40,266 nt of DNA, taken from positions 1-40,266 of the forward strand of contig JAIYEK010000176.1 of the NCBI GenBank assembly GCA_027487015.1. Direction: 5' to 3'. Positions 31,715-40,127 of this stretch are shown piece by piece (positions within the stretch are counted from its first letter, which is position 1; each line of letters begins with the position of its first letter). Origin of the DNA: Erythrobacteraceae bacterium (GTDB lineage: Bacteria > Pseudomonadota > Alphaproteobacteria > Sphingomonadales > Sphingomonadaceae). The notes beneath the pieces were generated by a model. It was not told where the DNA came from. It saw only the letters and a list, made by a program, of their open reading frames with translations, and ran no database searches. The translations under genes and the position numbers were made by a program.

Positions 31715-32155
31715 ATGATCGGAATGGACATTCTTCAACCCGTCGTCGCCTTGCTGGCATGGACGATGGTCATGTGGGTGTGGATGTATGCGACCCGCAT
31801 CCCGGCGATGCTCAAGGCGGGGCTGGATGCCAAGGGCATGGTCGGCACCACCGGCGCGTCGCTGCGGGCGCAGCTGCCCGATGATGTCAGCTGGAAGGCG
31901 GACAATTACAATCACTTGCACGAGGCTCCGACGCTCTTCTATGCGGTCGCCATCGTGCTAGCGATCATCGGCCAGGGCGATGGGTTCAACACCACGCTCG
32001 CGTGGGCCTATGTGATCTTGCGTGTGCTGCACTCTATCGTGCAGGCGACCATCAACCGCGTCGCGCTGCGCTTTGCGCTGTTCGCACTGTCATCGCTGGT
32101 GCTGATGGCGCTGATCGTCCACGCGGCGATCCCGGTGTTCGATCTGCACGGTTGA
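31715..32155 (+). CDS. MAPEG-family membrane protein (second copy)
   Basis: 146 residues, similar in length and layout to the preceding protein: a first helix with MWVWMYATRIPAML, then NYNHLHEAPTLFYAVAIVLA, and ILRVLHSIVQATINRVALRF. AAGGAGA precedes the ATG. Divergence between the two copies is large enough to suggest distinct partners or hetero-oligomers (inference). It is followed by a hairpin that also covers the end of convergent trxB. Confidence 0.9.
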   Translation: MIGMDILQPVVALLAWTMVMWVWMYATRIPAMLKAGLDAKGMVGTTGASLRAQLPDDVSWKADNYNHLHEAPTLFYAVAIVLAIIGQGDGFNTTLAWAYVILRVLHSIVQATINRVALRFALFALSSLVLMALIVHAAIPVFDLHG

Positions 32156-32163
32156 GCGGCAGG

Positions 32164-32185
32164 GCGGCGGAGGTCACTCCGCCGC
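32164..32185. terminator. Shared hairpin between the MAPEG operon and trxB
   Basis: GCGGCGGAG (32164-32172) pairs perfectly with CTCCGCCGC (32177-32185) around a 4-base loop. The trxB stop codon (32174-32176) sits in the loop, so the hairpin includes the last codons of trxB. It begins 9 bases after the MAPEG stop. T-tracts are short on both sides. Confidence 0.55.
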
Positions 32186-33145
32186 TTCGGCCTGCTGCTC
32201 GGCATGCGCGCGCGAGGCGAGCCAGCGCTCGCCGTCGAGCGCGGCCATGCAGCCCATGCCAGCTGCGGTCACGGCCTGACGATAGACGTGGTCGGTGACG
32301 TCGCCGGCCGCGAAGATGCCTGGGATCGCAGTCTTGGGGGTGCCGGGTTCGGTGAGCAGGTAGCCGCTCTCGTCAATCGCCAGCTTACCCGCGAACAGCG
32401 AGGTCGCCGGGGCATGGCCGATCGCGACGAAGGCGCCATCGGCTTCGAGGGTGGAGGCCTCGCCGGTCACCGTGTCGGTCAGCGCCAAGTGGTGGAGCAG
32501 GCCGTTCTCGCCCGCCTCGAAGCTGTCGACCGCCTTGTTCCACAGCACCTTGATCTTGGGGTGGGCGAAGAGCCGCTCCTGCAGGATCTTCTCGGCGCGC
32601 AAGCTGTCGCGGCGGTGGATCAGGGTCACGTCGGCGCAGTGGTTGGTGAGGTAGAGCGCTTCCTCGACCGCAGTGTTGCCGCCGCCGATCACCGCAACCT
32701 TCTTGCCGCGGTAGAAGAACCCGTCGCAGGTCGCGCAAGCCGAAACGCCTTTTCCGCCAAGCGCTTGCTCGCCCGGAACGCCGAGCCACTTGGCCTGCGC
32801 GCCGGTGCAGATCACCACGCAATCGGCGATGTACTCATCCCCGCTGTCACCCACCGCGCGAAAGGGCGAGCCGTTTTCGAGGTCGACCGAGACGATGGTG
32901 TCCCAGATCATGCGCGTGCCGACATGCTCGGCCTGCGCGCGCATTTCCTCCATCAGCCATGGGCCCTGCACCACGTCACGAAAGCCGGGGTAGTTCTCGA
33001 CATCGGTCGTGATGGTGAGCTGGCCACCGGGCTGAAGTCCTTGAACAACAATGGGTTCGAGCATCGCGCGCGCGGCATAGATCGCGGCCGAATAGCCTGC
33101 GGGGCCGGAGCCGATGATGAGCATCTTGGTGGTGTGGGTGGCCAT
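32174..33145 (-). CDS. trxB: Thioredoxin-disulfide reductase
   Basis: 323 residues. FAD-binding GSGPAGYSAAIYAARA (13-28), active-site C137-A-T-C140 in SACATCDGFFYRG, NADPH-binding VIGGGNTAVEEALYL, and the C-terminal GIFAAGDVTDHVYRQAVTAAG FAD motif (split over two repeats of the fold) are all present. It transfers NADPH electrons to thioredoxin in the cytoplasm. Gene end and hairpin overlap as described in the terminator entry. The phosphatase gene ends 60 bases upstream of its ATG and is read in the same direction. Confidence 0.97.
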   Translation of the reverse strand: MATHTTKMLIIGSGPAGYSAAIYAARAMLEPIVVQGLQPGGQLTITTDVENYPGFRDVVQGPWLMEEMRAQAEHVGTRMIWDTIVSVDLENGSPFRAVGDSGDEYIADCVVICTGAQAKWLGVPGEQALGGKGVSACATCDGFFYRGKKVAVIGGGNTAVEEALYLTNHCADVTLIHRRDSLRAEKILQERLFAHPKIKVLWNKAVDSFEAGENGLLHHLALTDTVTGEASTLEADGAFVAIGHAPATSLFAGKLAIDESGYLLTEPGTPKTAIPGIFAAGDVTDHVYRQAVTAAGMGCMAALDGERWLASRAHAEQQAEAAE

Positions 33146-33205
33146 GTCTGGGGTGCCTCGGATGAGATTCTCAGAGACGCGATATGGGGTTTGGCCGCCA
33201 GAATG

Positions 33206-34021
33206 TCACGCCACCAGCTTGGCTCTGAGACGCGCTTTTCTTTCCTCGTCCACACCTAAGATTGTCGCCAGATAGGCATCGAGCGAGCCGTGATCTGCTG
33301 TCACCTTCGCGATGTAAGTGTCGAGATATTCGGGCAAAACGCCCATCAGATTGTGCAGCGCTTGCGCGTCGATGGTGCCGTAGTGGGCCTCCATCCGGGG
33401 GAGCGACTGGCGCTCGAGGATGTCGCGCGTGGGGGCATCATTGGTGAGCAGAAATTCTGCAACAATATCATCGTGGTGGACACCGAGGACGTGGAGCAGC
33501 AGGCTCGCGGCGACGCCGGTGCGGTCCTTGCCGGCGAAGCAGTGGACCAGACTGCCGCCATCGTTCGCGTCCAAGGCATTGAAATACTCGCGAAAAACCC
33601 AGATCATCGCGGGGTTGACGGGCATGCGGGTATAGACCGCCAGCATCCGTTCGCGCGCCTTTTCGGGCGTCATTTCGATCCGGCCTCCCCCGCCCTCGTG
33701 CGGCGGCGAGTTCGTGGTTTCGCCTTCATAGGCAATGACTTGCGCGGCGAAGTTCGGATGGCGCCTGCACGGAAAACCCTCGCGCTCGCTGTTGCCGCGC
33801 AGGTCGATCACGGTGCGAATGTCGAGCGCATCGATCAGCGCGAGGTCCGCATCGCTCGCTTCCATGTGCTGGCCCGAGCGCAGCAGCACGCCGCTCCGCA
33901 CACGCGCCCCTCCGGGCACCGCATAGCCGCCATAATCACGAAGATTATGAATGCCTTGCGTTACATAGAACGGGCCGATGCGGGCACTGTTGGAAGCCCC
34001 GTCAAGAGAATCGCTGGTCAT
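33206..34021 (-). CDS. Tyrosine phosphatase-like protein (Tyr_phosphatase3 type)
   Basis: 271 residues with the P-loop active site HCFAGKDRTG: nucleophile C161 and R167. NLRDYGG near residue 27 and VIDLRGNSERE (71-81) are typical of bacterial dual-specificity/tyrosine phosphatases of the MptpB/LipA-like type, which may act on phosphoproteins or phosphoinositides. No signal peptide is visible from the ATG at 34021, which has GGGAG 7 bases upstream. Extension to 34186 would add Arg/Pro-rich sequence of non-coding character. The orphan receiver gene is divergent. Confidence 0.88.
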   Translation of the reverse strand: MTSDSLDGASNSARIGPFYVTQGIHNLRDYGGYAVPGGARVRSGVLLRSGQHMEASDADLALIDALDIRTVIDLRGNSEREGFPCRRHPNFAAQVIAYEGETTNSPPHEGGGGRIEMTPEKARERMLAVYTRMPVNPAMIWVFREYFNALDANDGGSLVHCFAGKDRTGVAASLLLHVLGVHHDDIVAEFLLTNDAPTRDILERQSLPRMEAHYGTIDAQALHNLMGVLPEYLDTYIAKVTADHGSLDAYLATILGVDEERKARLRAKLVA

Positions 34022-34203
34022 CGCCGCACTCCCTCGCAGACCGCCACGACAGCGGCAAGACAGCGCAACCACATGGCGACGACTGCGCAACGACTGCGCT
34101 ACGGGCGGGGATAGGGAATGCACCGGAGGGGGCCGGCAGGGCCGTTCCAACTGGCACGTGGTTAATCCGGCATTTGCCAAAGCCACTTGCCGACAGGAAA
34201 CCC

Positions 34204-34665
34204 ATGGCCCGCATCCTGATTGCCGATGACGACGAACTGATCGCGGAACTCGCGAGCGAAGTGCTGATCGATGCAGGGTTCGCCTGCGGCTGGGTCACGA
34301 CTGCCGCAGCGGCGTGGACCTGCGTGCAGAAGAAGCGCCCCGATCTGCTGCTGCTCGACCAGGCGATGCCGGGCGAATCCGGCATGACCCTGCTGCGCCG
34401 GTTGCGGCGCTCAAGCGCACTCTACGATCTGCCGGTGATGATGTTCACCGCGATGAACGGCGAGCAGGACCAGTTGCAGGCGATCTATGCCGGCGCGCAG
34501 GACTTCATCTCCAAGCCCTTCGAGCCGGCCGATCTGGTCGCCCGGGTGCGGCGCATCGTGAAGCTGCGTGGTGACCGGCCGCGCCATGTCGATCTCAAGA
34601 CCGCCGTCGTGCCCGATCCCAACCGCGCGGTGCCGCCGGCCGAGGCCTACCGCCGCCTGCTCTAG
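34204..34665 (+). CDS. Stand-alone receiver-domain response regulator
   Basis: 153 residues: one receiver domain with D8-D10, phosphoacceptor D52 in LLLLDQAMP, T82 and K104 (SKPF), then a 35-residue tail ending PAEAYRRLL with no DNA-binding domain. It could act by protein contact, as CheY- or Sdr-type proteins do, or as a phosphate sink. AGGAAA precedes the ATG at 34204. No kinase is adjacent. The stop overlaps that of the convergent dehydrogenase in CTAG. Confidence 0.9.
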   Translation: MARILIADDDELIAELASEVLIDAGFACGWVTTAAAAWTCVQKKRPDLLLLDQAMPGESGMTLLRRLRRSSALYDLPVMMFTAMNGEQDQLQAIYAGAQDFISKPFEPADLVARVRRIVKLRGDRPRHVDLKTAVVPDPNRAVPPAEAYRRLL

Positions 34666-36320
34666 GCGGCTGCGGCCTTCGCCTGTCCGGCGAGCAAGCC
34701 GCGCCCGATCACCTGCGCCTGAATTTCGGCGGCGCCTTCAAAGATGTTGAGGATCCGCGCATCGCACAGCACCCGGCTGATCGGGTATTCGAGCGCATAG
34801 CCGTTGCCGCCGTGGATCTGCACCGCGTTGTCCGCCGCGCCCCAGGCCGAACGGGCGGCGAGCAGCTTGGCCATCCCTGCCTCGATATCGCAGCGCGCGC
34901 CCACATCCTTGGCGCGGGCGGCGGCATAGGTGAGTTCGCGCGCCATGACCGTGTCGACCGCCATCAGCGCGAGCTTGTCGGCCACGCGCGGGAATTGCGT
35001 CAGCGCCTGCCCGAACTGCTTGCGCCCCAGCGCATAGTCGAGCGCGAGGTCGAAGGCGTTCCATGCCACACCCACCGCGCGCGCGGCGGTCTGGATGCGC
35101 GCGCCCTCGAAGGTGCGCATCAGCTGCTTGAAGCCCTGCCCCTCCTGCCCGCCGAGCAGACCATCGGCGGCAACCGCAAAGCCATCGAGCCCCAGCGCAT
35201 ATTCCTTCATCCCGCGATAGCCGAGCACCTCGATCTCGCTGCCCTCGATGCCTGCGTCGGGGAACGGCACGGCGTCAGTACCGCGCGTTTTCTCCGCCAG
35301 CAGCATCGAGAGGCCCGAATAGCCCGGCTGCGCAGGATCGGTGCGCACCAGCATGGTCATGAGGTCGGCGCGCGCGGCGTGGGTGATCCAGGTCTTGGCG
35401 CCGGTCACCTGCCAGTTGCCCTCGGGCTGCCGCGCGGCGCGGGTGCGGACGGCGGCGAGGTCGGAGCCGGTATCAGGCTCGGTGAAGACGGCGGTCGGCA
35501 GGCATGACCCGTCGGCGATGCGGGGGAGATACTTCGCCTTCTGCTCGGGCGTGCCGTTCTCGCTGATAAGCTCGCCCGCGATTTCGGAGCGGGTGCCGAG
35601 GCTGCCTGCACAGATCCACCCGCGCGACAGCTCCTCCGAAACCACCGCCATCGCCAGCTTGCCGAGGCCGAGCCCGCCGTGCGCTTCGGGAATGCACACG
35701 CCGAAGACGCCGAGCTGCGCCATCTCGGCGATCACCGCATCCGGGATCAGCGCGTCGGCGAGGTGCCAGCCATGCGCATGCGGCGTGATTGTCGCGGCGG
35801 TGAAGCTGCGCATCTGGTCGCGGATGAGGTCCAGAGCCTCGTCGCCGAGCGCTTCGCAGGGGCGCACCCCGTCCGCCAGCAGCGCGGCGAGCGCGGCGCG
35901 GGTTTCGGGCGTGCTGCCCTCGGCGAGGAACCGCGCCACGCCGGGATGTGCGGCAAGGGTGCGCGCTTCGGACGCGGTGCCGAGCGCCGCCGGACGGACG
36001 ACCTCCTGCGCGCTCATCGGCAGGCCGTAAGCGATCTGCGCGAGGTATTCGCCAAAGCCGATGCGAAGGGTGAGCTCTTCCGCCGCCCCCAAGCGCCCTG
36101 CCTGCTGCGCGCGCGCGGCCCAGTCGGCGGTCGCCTCCATCGCGGCGATGCTGGCCGCCACCCAGGCAAAGCCGTGCACGCGGTGCTGCTCGCGCGTCAG
36201 CAAGGCCGGATCGGGCGTGCCTTGCGGAGCGGCCTCCGCCGCCACCGCCTGTCGCACACATTCCGAATACTCCCGCGCTGCCCCCAGTGCTGCGCGCGCC
36301 GCCGTCATCCAATCGCTCAT
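34662..36320 (-). CDS. mcd: Probable (2S)-methylsuccinyl-CoA dehydrogenase (ethylmalonyl-CoA pathway)
   Basis: 552 residues, far longer than ordinary acyl-CoA dehydrogenases (about 380). The extra 150 N-terminal residues include HGFAWVAASIAAM and FGEYLAQIAYGLPMSAQEVVRP; this segment and the overall length match methylsuccinyl-CoA dehydrogenase as I recall it from Rhodobacter. The remainder is a normal FAD-dependent acyl-CoA dehydrogenase, with FTEPDTGSDLAAVRT, GAKTWITHAARAD, QIHGGNGYALEYPISR and a C-terminal FEGAAEIQAQVIGRG. In the ethylmalonyl-CoA pathway it oxidises methylsuccinyl-CoA to mesaconyl-CoA, allowing growth on acetyl-CoA without the glyoxylate shunt. The other pathway genes are not in the window. 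An alternative is a generic long acyl-CoA dehydrogenase. Confidence 0.8.
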   Translation of the reverse strand: MSDWMTAARAALGAAREYSECVRQAVAAEAAPQGTPDPALLTREQHRVHGFAWVAASIAAMEATADWAARAQQAGRLGAAEELTLRIGFGEYLAQIAYGLPMSAQEVVRPAALGTASEARTLAAHPGVARFLAEGSTPETRAALAALLADGVRPCEALGDEALDLIRDQMRSFTAATITPHAHGWHLADALIPDAVIAEMAQLGVFGVCIPEAHGGLGLGKLAMAVVSEELSRGWICAGSLGTRSEIAGELISENGTPEQKAKYLPRIADGSCLPTAVFTEPDTGSDLAAVRTRAARQPEGNWQVTGAKTWITHAARADLMTMLVRTDPAQPGYSGLSMLLAEKTRGTDAVPFPDAGIEGSEIEVLGYRGMKEYALGLDGFAVAADGLLGGQEGQGFKQLMRTFEGARIQTAARAVGVAWNAFDLALDYALGRKQFGQALTQFPRVADKLALMAVDTVMARELTYAAARAKDVGARCDIEAGMAKLLAARSAWGAADNAVQIHGGNGYALEYPISRVLCDARILNIFEGAAEIQAQVIGRGLLAGQAKAAAA

Positions 36321-36692
36321 GACGCAAGGTGCTAGCAGAGCCGCGCGCGCGCGAAAGCCTGCAATTTGGCGATGGCGGCGCAGCCTGTTGCCATTCCATC
36401 ACACCTTGCCCCGCGTGCGACGAACTACGTCGAATGGCCACTAACCACGAATTGGCCGGATCGTAATACCCCAAGGGTCGCAGCCAGATCGCTGGCGCAA
36501 CATTCGTCTGGGGGCAGACGATCAGGGGCCACAACCTCCGGCATCTGTCCTCGCGCAGGAAGGACCGCATTGGATGCGCCTTGATGGGCCTCGTGCCCGG
36601 CAGGACGCGCACCTTGCGAATACGACTTGGTCCGGCACCGCAGCCAACGCGGTTCCAGTCCCTGTCCCGACCTTTTTACGCGAGGACATAAC
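36321..36692. other. 372-base region between divergent mcd and the TonB-receptor gene
   Basis: No gene is supported. The half near the receptor holds two adjacent inverted repeats, described separately. No clear promoter boxes were recognised for either gene, and no known riboswitch consensus (such as a B12 box) was found. Confidence 0.6.
36483..36521 (+). repeat. Tandem inverted repeats in the TonB-receptor leader
   Basis: GCCAG-ATCG-CTGGC (36483-36496) is followed 7 bases later by TCGTCTG-GGGG-CAGACGA (36504-36521), a perfect 7-base stem with a 4-base loop. They lie about 170-210 bases before the receptor ATG, so they could be operators or structured leader RNA. Confidence 0.45.
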
Positions 36693-39600
36693 ATGCGCAT
36701 TACCAAGCTCTCTCTCCAGTCGTCGTCGCTTCCCGCACTTGCCGCCGCGCTGATGATCGCCGGCCTTGCGCCTGCCCAGGCGAGCGCGGCCGACGGCCTT
36801 GCCGCCGAGGAAGAAATCACCGCAGAAGTCCTCGCCGCCGAGGAAGTGGATCCGGCCGAGCCGGGCGAGGCGATCGTCGTCACCGGCTCGCGCATCGCGA
36901 TCGATGCGACGACGGAAAGCACCAGCCCGATCACCGTGGTCGGCTCGGAAGATATCGCGCTGAGCGGTCAGGCCGACCTTGCGACGCAGCTGCGCACCAT
37001 CCCCGCACTCCAGGGCTCGCTGCCCGGGATCGATTCGGTCAACCAGGCCGCGGCGGGTGACAGCTCCGACCTTGGCCTCAGCCTCCTCAACCTGCGCCAG
37101 CTTGGCTCGGTCCGCACCCTCGTGCTTGAAGACGGGCGCCGCCACGTGCCCGGCACCGGCGGCTCGGCCTCGGTCGATATCGGCGCGATCCCGCAGGGGC
37201 GCATCAAGAGCGTCGAAGTGCTGACCGGCGGCGCATCGTCGATCTACGGCGCGGACGCGGTTTCGGGCGTCGTCAATTTCACCCTGCGTTCGGGCCGCGA
37301 TTTCGACGGGCTCGAGCTCAACGTCCAGGGCGGCATTTCCGGTCAGGGCGATGCCGAGAACTATTCGGTCAGCCTTGCGGGCGGCGGCGAGTTCTTGGAC
37401 GGGCGCGGCAGTGCGGTGTTCTCGGTCGATTACTCCAAGCAGGAATCGCTGCGCGCGTTCGAGCGCGACTTTGCCGGCACCGGGATCTACGGTCTCGGCT
37501 TTGCCAACCAGGCGATCTTCGACCTGCTCGGCCTGACCGACGCCGATTACGGCCTGCCCGCCGGCCAGCGGCCGAGCCAGGTGTTCTATCCCAACGTCAC
37601 CCTTCCGGTCTCGAGCCGCTTCGGGATCATCGCGATCGACAATGGCTTTGCGAGCGCGTTCGACGCGGTCAACGCGATCAATCCCAATGGGTCGGTCCCC
37701 CGGCTAGCGGGCACCAATATTCCAATCGCGCAGGTGTTCGACGGGAACACGCTGCGCGCCTTCAATGGCGGCACCTTCGTCGATGCTTTCAGCGCTTCGG
37801 GCGGTGACGGGATCGGCGCCAACGTCAACGAATTGATCGTCCCCGAGGTCGAGCAGCTGGTGTTCAGCGCCGGCGCCGATTTCGAGATCACGCCGGGAAT
37901 CACCGCTTTCTTCGAGGGCAAGTACGCCTTCACCGATGGCGTCGATGCGACCGGCACGCCGTTCAACGACGATATTCCGATCCGCCTCGACAACCCCTTC
38001 ATGCCGTCGGCCCTGCGCGCGCAGGTGACCCAGCTCCAAGGTCTCGGCCAGACCCCGGTGATCGTGATGTCGCGCGACATCCAGGACATCGACGTCCTGC
38101 CGACCGAGAACACCGAGCGCTCCACGCTCCGCTTCGTCGCGGGTCTGCGCGGCGAATTCGAAAAGCTCGGGTGGAAGTGGGAGCTGTCCTACAACTACGG
38201 CCGCACCGAGGTCGAATCGGTGTTCAAGAACACCCGCCTCGACGACCGCTACTTCTACGCCATCGACGCGATCGCGCTGACCACCGGCAACCTCGCCGCC
38301 TTCCGCGCCAACAACCGCGAAGTGGGCGCTGTGCGCGCAGGCCAGAGCCTGAAGATCAACGCCACCACGGCGCAGGTCGGTGATATCATCTGCCGCAGCG
38401 AGCTTGACGGCACCGCGCCGGGGGTCTCGCCCTTCCCGCGTCCGCCGCGCAACCCCGACGGCACGGGCCGGGCGATCAGCTTCACCCCGCGCACCGGGGC
38501 CTGCGCGCCGATCAACCTCTTCGGGCCCGATTCGATCAATGGCCTCGGCGCGGATTTCGCCTTCGTCGACATCACCAACTCGACGATCCTCACCCAGCAG
38601 CAGCTGCTCGGCTCGCTGGCGGGCGATACGGCCGAGTTCTTCGAACTGCCGGGCGGTCCGGTCGGCTTCGCGGTGGGCTTCGAATACCGCAAGGACACCT
38701 CGCTCTTCACCCCCTCCCCGCTCCAGAACTCGCCGGGCATCACCAGCGGCGTGATCTCGAGCGGCTCGCCGGTGCGTCCCTCGCCCGATCCGGCCTTCCA
38801 GGACCCCTCGATCACGGTCACCGAAGGCTTCGGCGAATTGCGCGCGCCGCTGCTGGGCGACATGAAGTTCATCGAGCTGCTCGAAGTGAACGGCGCGATC
38901 CGCTTCTCGGACTACAACACCATCGGCAAGACCCTCGCCTGGACTGTCGGCGGCCGGTACAAGCCGCATGAGACGCTGACCTTCCGCGGCACCTATTCGG
39001 TGGCGGTGCGCGCACCCAACCTTGCCGAATTGTTCGGCCCGGTGCGCTCGGCCACCATCGGCCTGCTGGCTGACCCTTGCGCGGCGCAGAACATCAATTC
39101 GGGCAGCTCCTTCCGCGTTGCCAACTGCGCCAAGTTCGTCGCGCCCGGGTTCAACCCTGCCAACTTCGGCTCGGCATTCCGTCCCGGCACCACCGGCGGC
39201 AACCCGAACCTGCAGGAAGAAGAGGCCAAGACCTTCACCGCCGGCTTCGTGTGGCAGCCCAAAGGCTTCCTGCGCGGTCTCAGCGTGATTGCCGACTACT
39301 ACGACATCGAGATCAGCGGCGCGGTCGGCTCGCTGACCGGCTTGCAGATCGCATCGGCCTGTGTCGACTTGCCGACCACCGACAACCAGTTCTGCGATGC
39401 CATCACCCGCAACCCGGTCAATGGCCTGATCGAGAACTTCACCGCCGGCAACGTCAACCTCGGCTCGCTCAAGGTGCGGGGCATCGACTTTGCGGCGACC
39501 TACACGATCGATGAACCCTTCGGCGAAAGCTTCGGCTCGTTCGATCTGTCGGTCACCGGCACCCGCTTCCTCGAGGACACCTCGGTGTTCGACGCGACTG

Positions 39601-40061
39601 CGGGGGCGCTGATCGCCTCGATCACCGATCCGCTTGCCAAGCTCGAGGCGCAGACCTCGGACGACATCAACAACGACAACCTCGGCGAGTTCGGCAACCC
39701 CGAATGGATCGCGAACTTCGGCGTCACCTGGAAGCGCGACAACTTCAGCTTCGGCTGGAGCGGGCGCTTCGAGAGCAGCCAGCTGGCGCCGGGCATCGGC
39801 AACATCCAGGTCGTCGACGTCGATACCGTGGGCGGGCAGGTGGTCGTGACCGACGACAACACCCTCGTCCCGCTCTCGCAGCGCGACACCGGAGATTCGC
39901 TGGTCCACGACATCTTCGCCAATGTCGAACTCAACGAGAAGTTCAGCTTCTACGGCGGGGTCAACAACCTCACCGACCGCGAGCCCTACCTCGCGTCGCT
40001 GGTGCGGCCGATCGGGGTGCGCGGACGGTTCTTCTACCTCGGCCTGCGCGCCAGCTTCTAA
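36693..40061 (+). CDS. Large TonB-dependent outer-membrane receptor
   Basis: 1122 residues. A signal peptide ends at AQASA. After an acidic, Glu-rich spacer (about 33-62) comes EAIVVTGSRI, the sphingomonad plug-domain start, and then the plug with VLTGGASSIYGADAVSGVVN. A long beta-barrel follows, with LTFRGTYSVAVRAPNLAELFGP and NPNLQEEEAKTFTAGFVWQP (TonB-dependent receptor C-terminal region), ending in a terminal Phe (FFYLGLRASF). It imports a TonB-dependent substrate across the outer membrane; the substrate is unknown, and sphingomonad proteins of this size often take up carbohydrates or other organics rather than siderophores. The ATG at 36693 has GAGGA 8-12 bases upstream. A strong terminator follows. 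Confidence 0.95.
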   Translation: MRITKLSLQSSSLPALAAALMIAGLAPAQASAADGLAAEEEITAEVLAAEEVDPAEPGEAIVVTGSRIAIDATTESTSPITVVGSEDIALSGQADLATQLRTIPALQGSLPGIDSVNQAAAGDSSDLGLSLLNLRQLGSVRTLVLEDGRRHVPGTGGSASVDIGAIPQGRIKSVEVLTGGASSIYGADAVSGVVNFTLRSGRDFDGLELNVQGGISGQGDAENYSVSLAGGGEFLDGRGSAVFSVDYSKQESLRAFERDFAGTGIYGLGFANQAIFDLLGLTDADYGLPAGQRPSQVFYPNVTLPVSSRFGIIAIDNGFASAFDAVNAINPNGSVPRLAGTNIPIAQVFDGNTLRAFNGGTFVDAFSASGGDGIGANVNELIVPEVEQLVFSAGADFEITPGITAFFEGKYAFTDGVDATGTPFNDDIPIRLDNPFMPSALRAQVTQLQGLGQTPVIVMSRDIQDIDVLPTENTERSTLRFVAGLRGEFEKLGWKWELSYNYGRTEVESVFKNTRLDDRYFYAIDAIALTTGNLAAFRANNREVGAVRAGQSLKINATTAQVGDIICRSELDGTAPGVSPFPRPPRNPDGTGRAISFTPRTGACAPINLFGPDSINGLGADFAFVDITNSTILTQQQLLGSLAGDTAEFFELPGGPVGFAVGFEYRKDTSLFTPSPLQNSPGITSGVISSGSPVRPSPDPAFQDPSITVTEGFGELRAPLLGDMKFIELLEVNGAIRFSDYNTIGKTLAWTVGGRYKPHETLTFRGTYSVAVRAPNLAELFGPVRSATIGLLADPCAAQNINSGSSFRVANCAKFVAPGFNPANFGSAFRPGTTGGNPNLQEEEAKTFTAGFVWQPKGFLRGLSVIADYYDIEISGAVGSLTGLQIASACVDLPTTDNQFCDAITRNPVNGLIENFTAGNVNLGSLKVRGIDFAATYTIDEPFGESFGSFDLSVTGTRFLEDTSVFDATAGALIASITDPLAKLEAQTSDDINNDNLGEFGNPEWIANFGVTWKRDNFSFGWSGRFESSQLAPGIGNIQVVDVDTVGGQVVVTDDNTLVPLSQRDTGDSLVHDIFANVELNEKFSFYGGVNNLTDREPYLASLVRPIGVRGRFFYLGLRASF

Positions 40062-40084
40062 GGATAGCCCAGCGGGCACCGCAG

Positions 40085-40127
40085 GGGGCGGGGCAGCTTC
40101 ACGGCTGCCCCGCCCCTTGGCGTTTTA
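40085..40127 (+). terminator. Strong intrinsic terminator after the TonB-receptor gene
   Basis: A perfect 13-base stem, GGGGCGGGGCAGC (40085-40097) with GCTGCCCCGCCCC (40104-40116), and a 6-base loop. It is followed by TTGGCGTTTTA. The T-rich end overlaps the stop codon (40125-40127) of the convergent acyl-CoA dehydrogenase gene. The hairpin starts 24 bases after the receptor stop. Confidence 0.85.
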
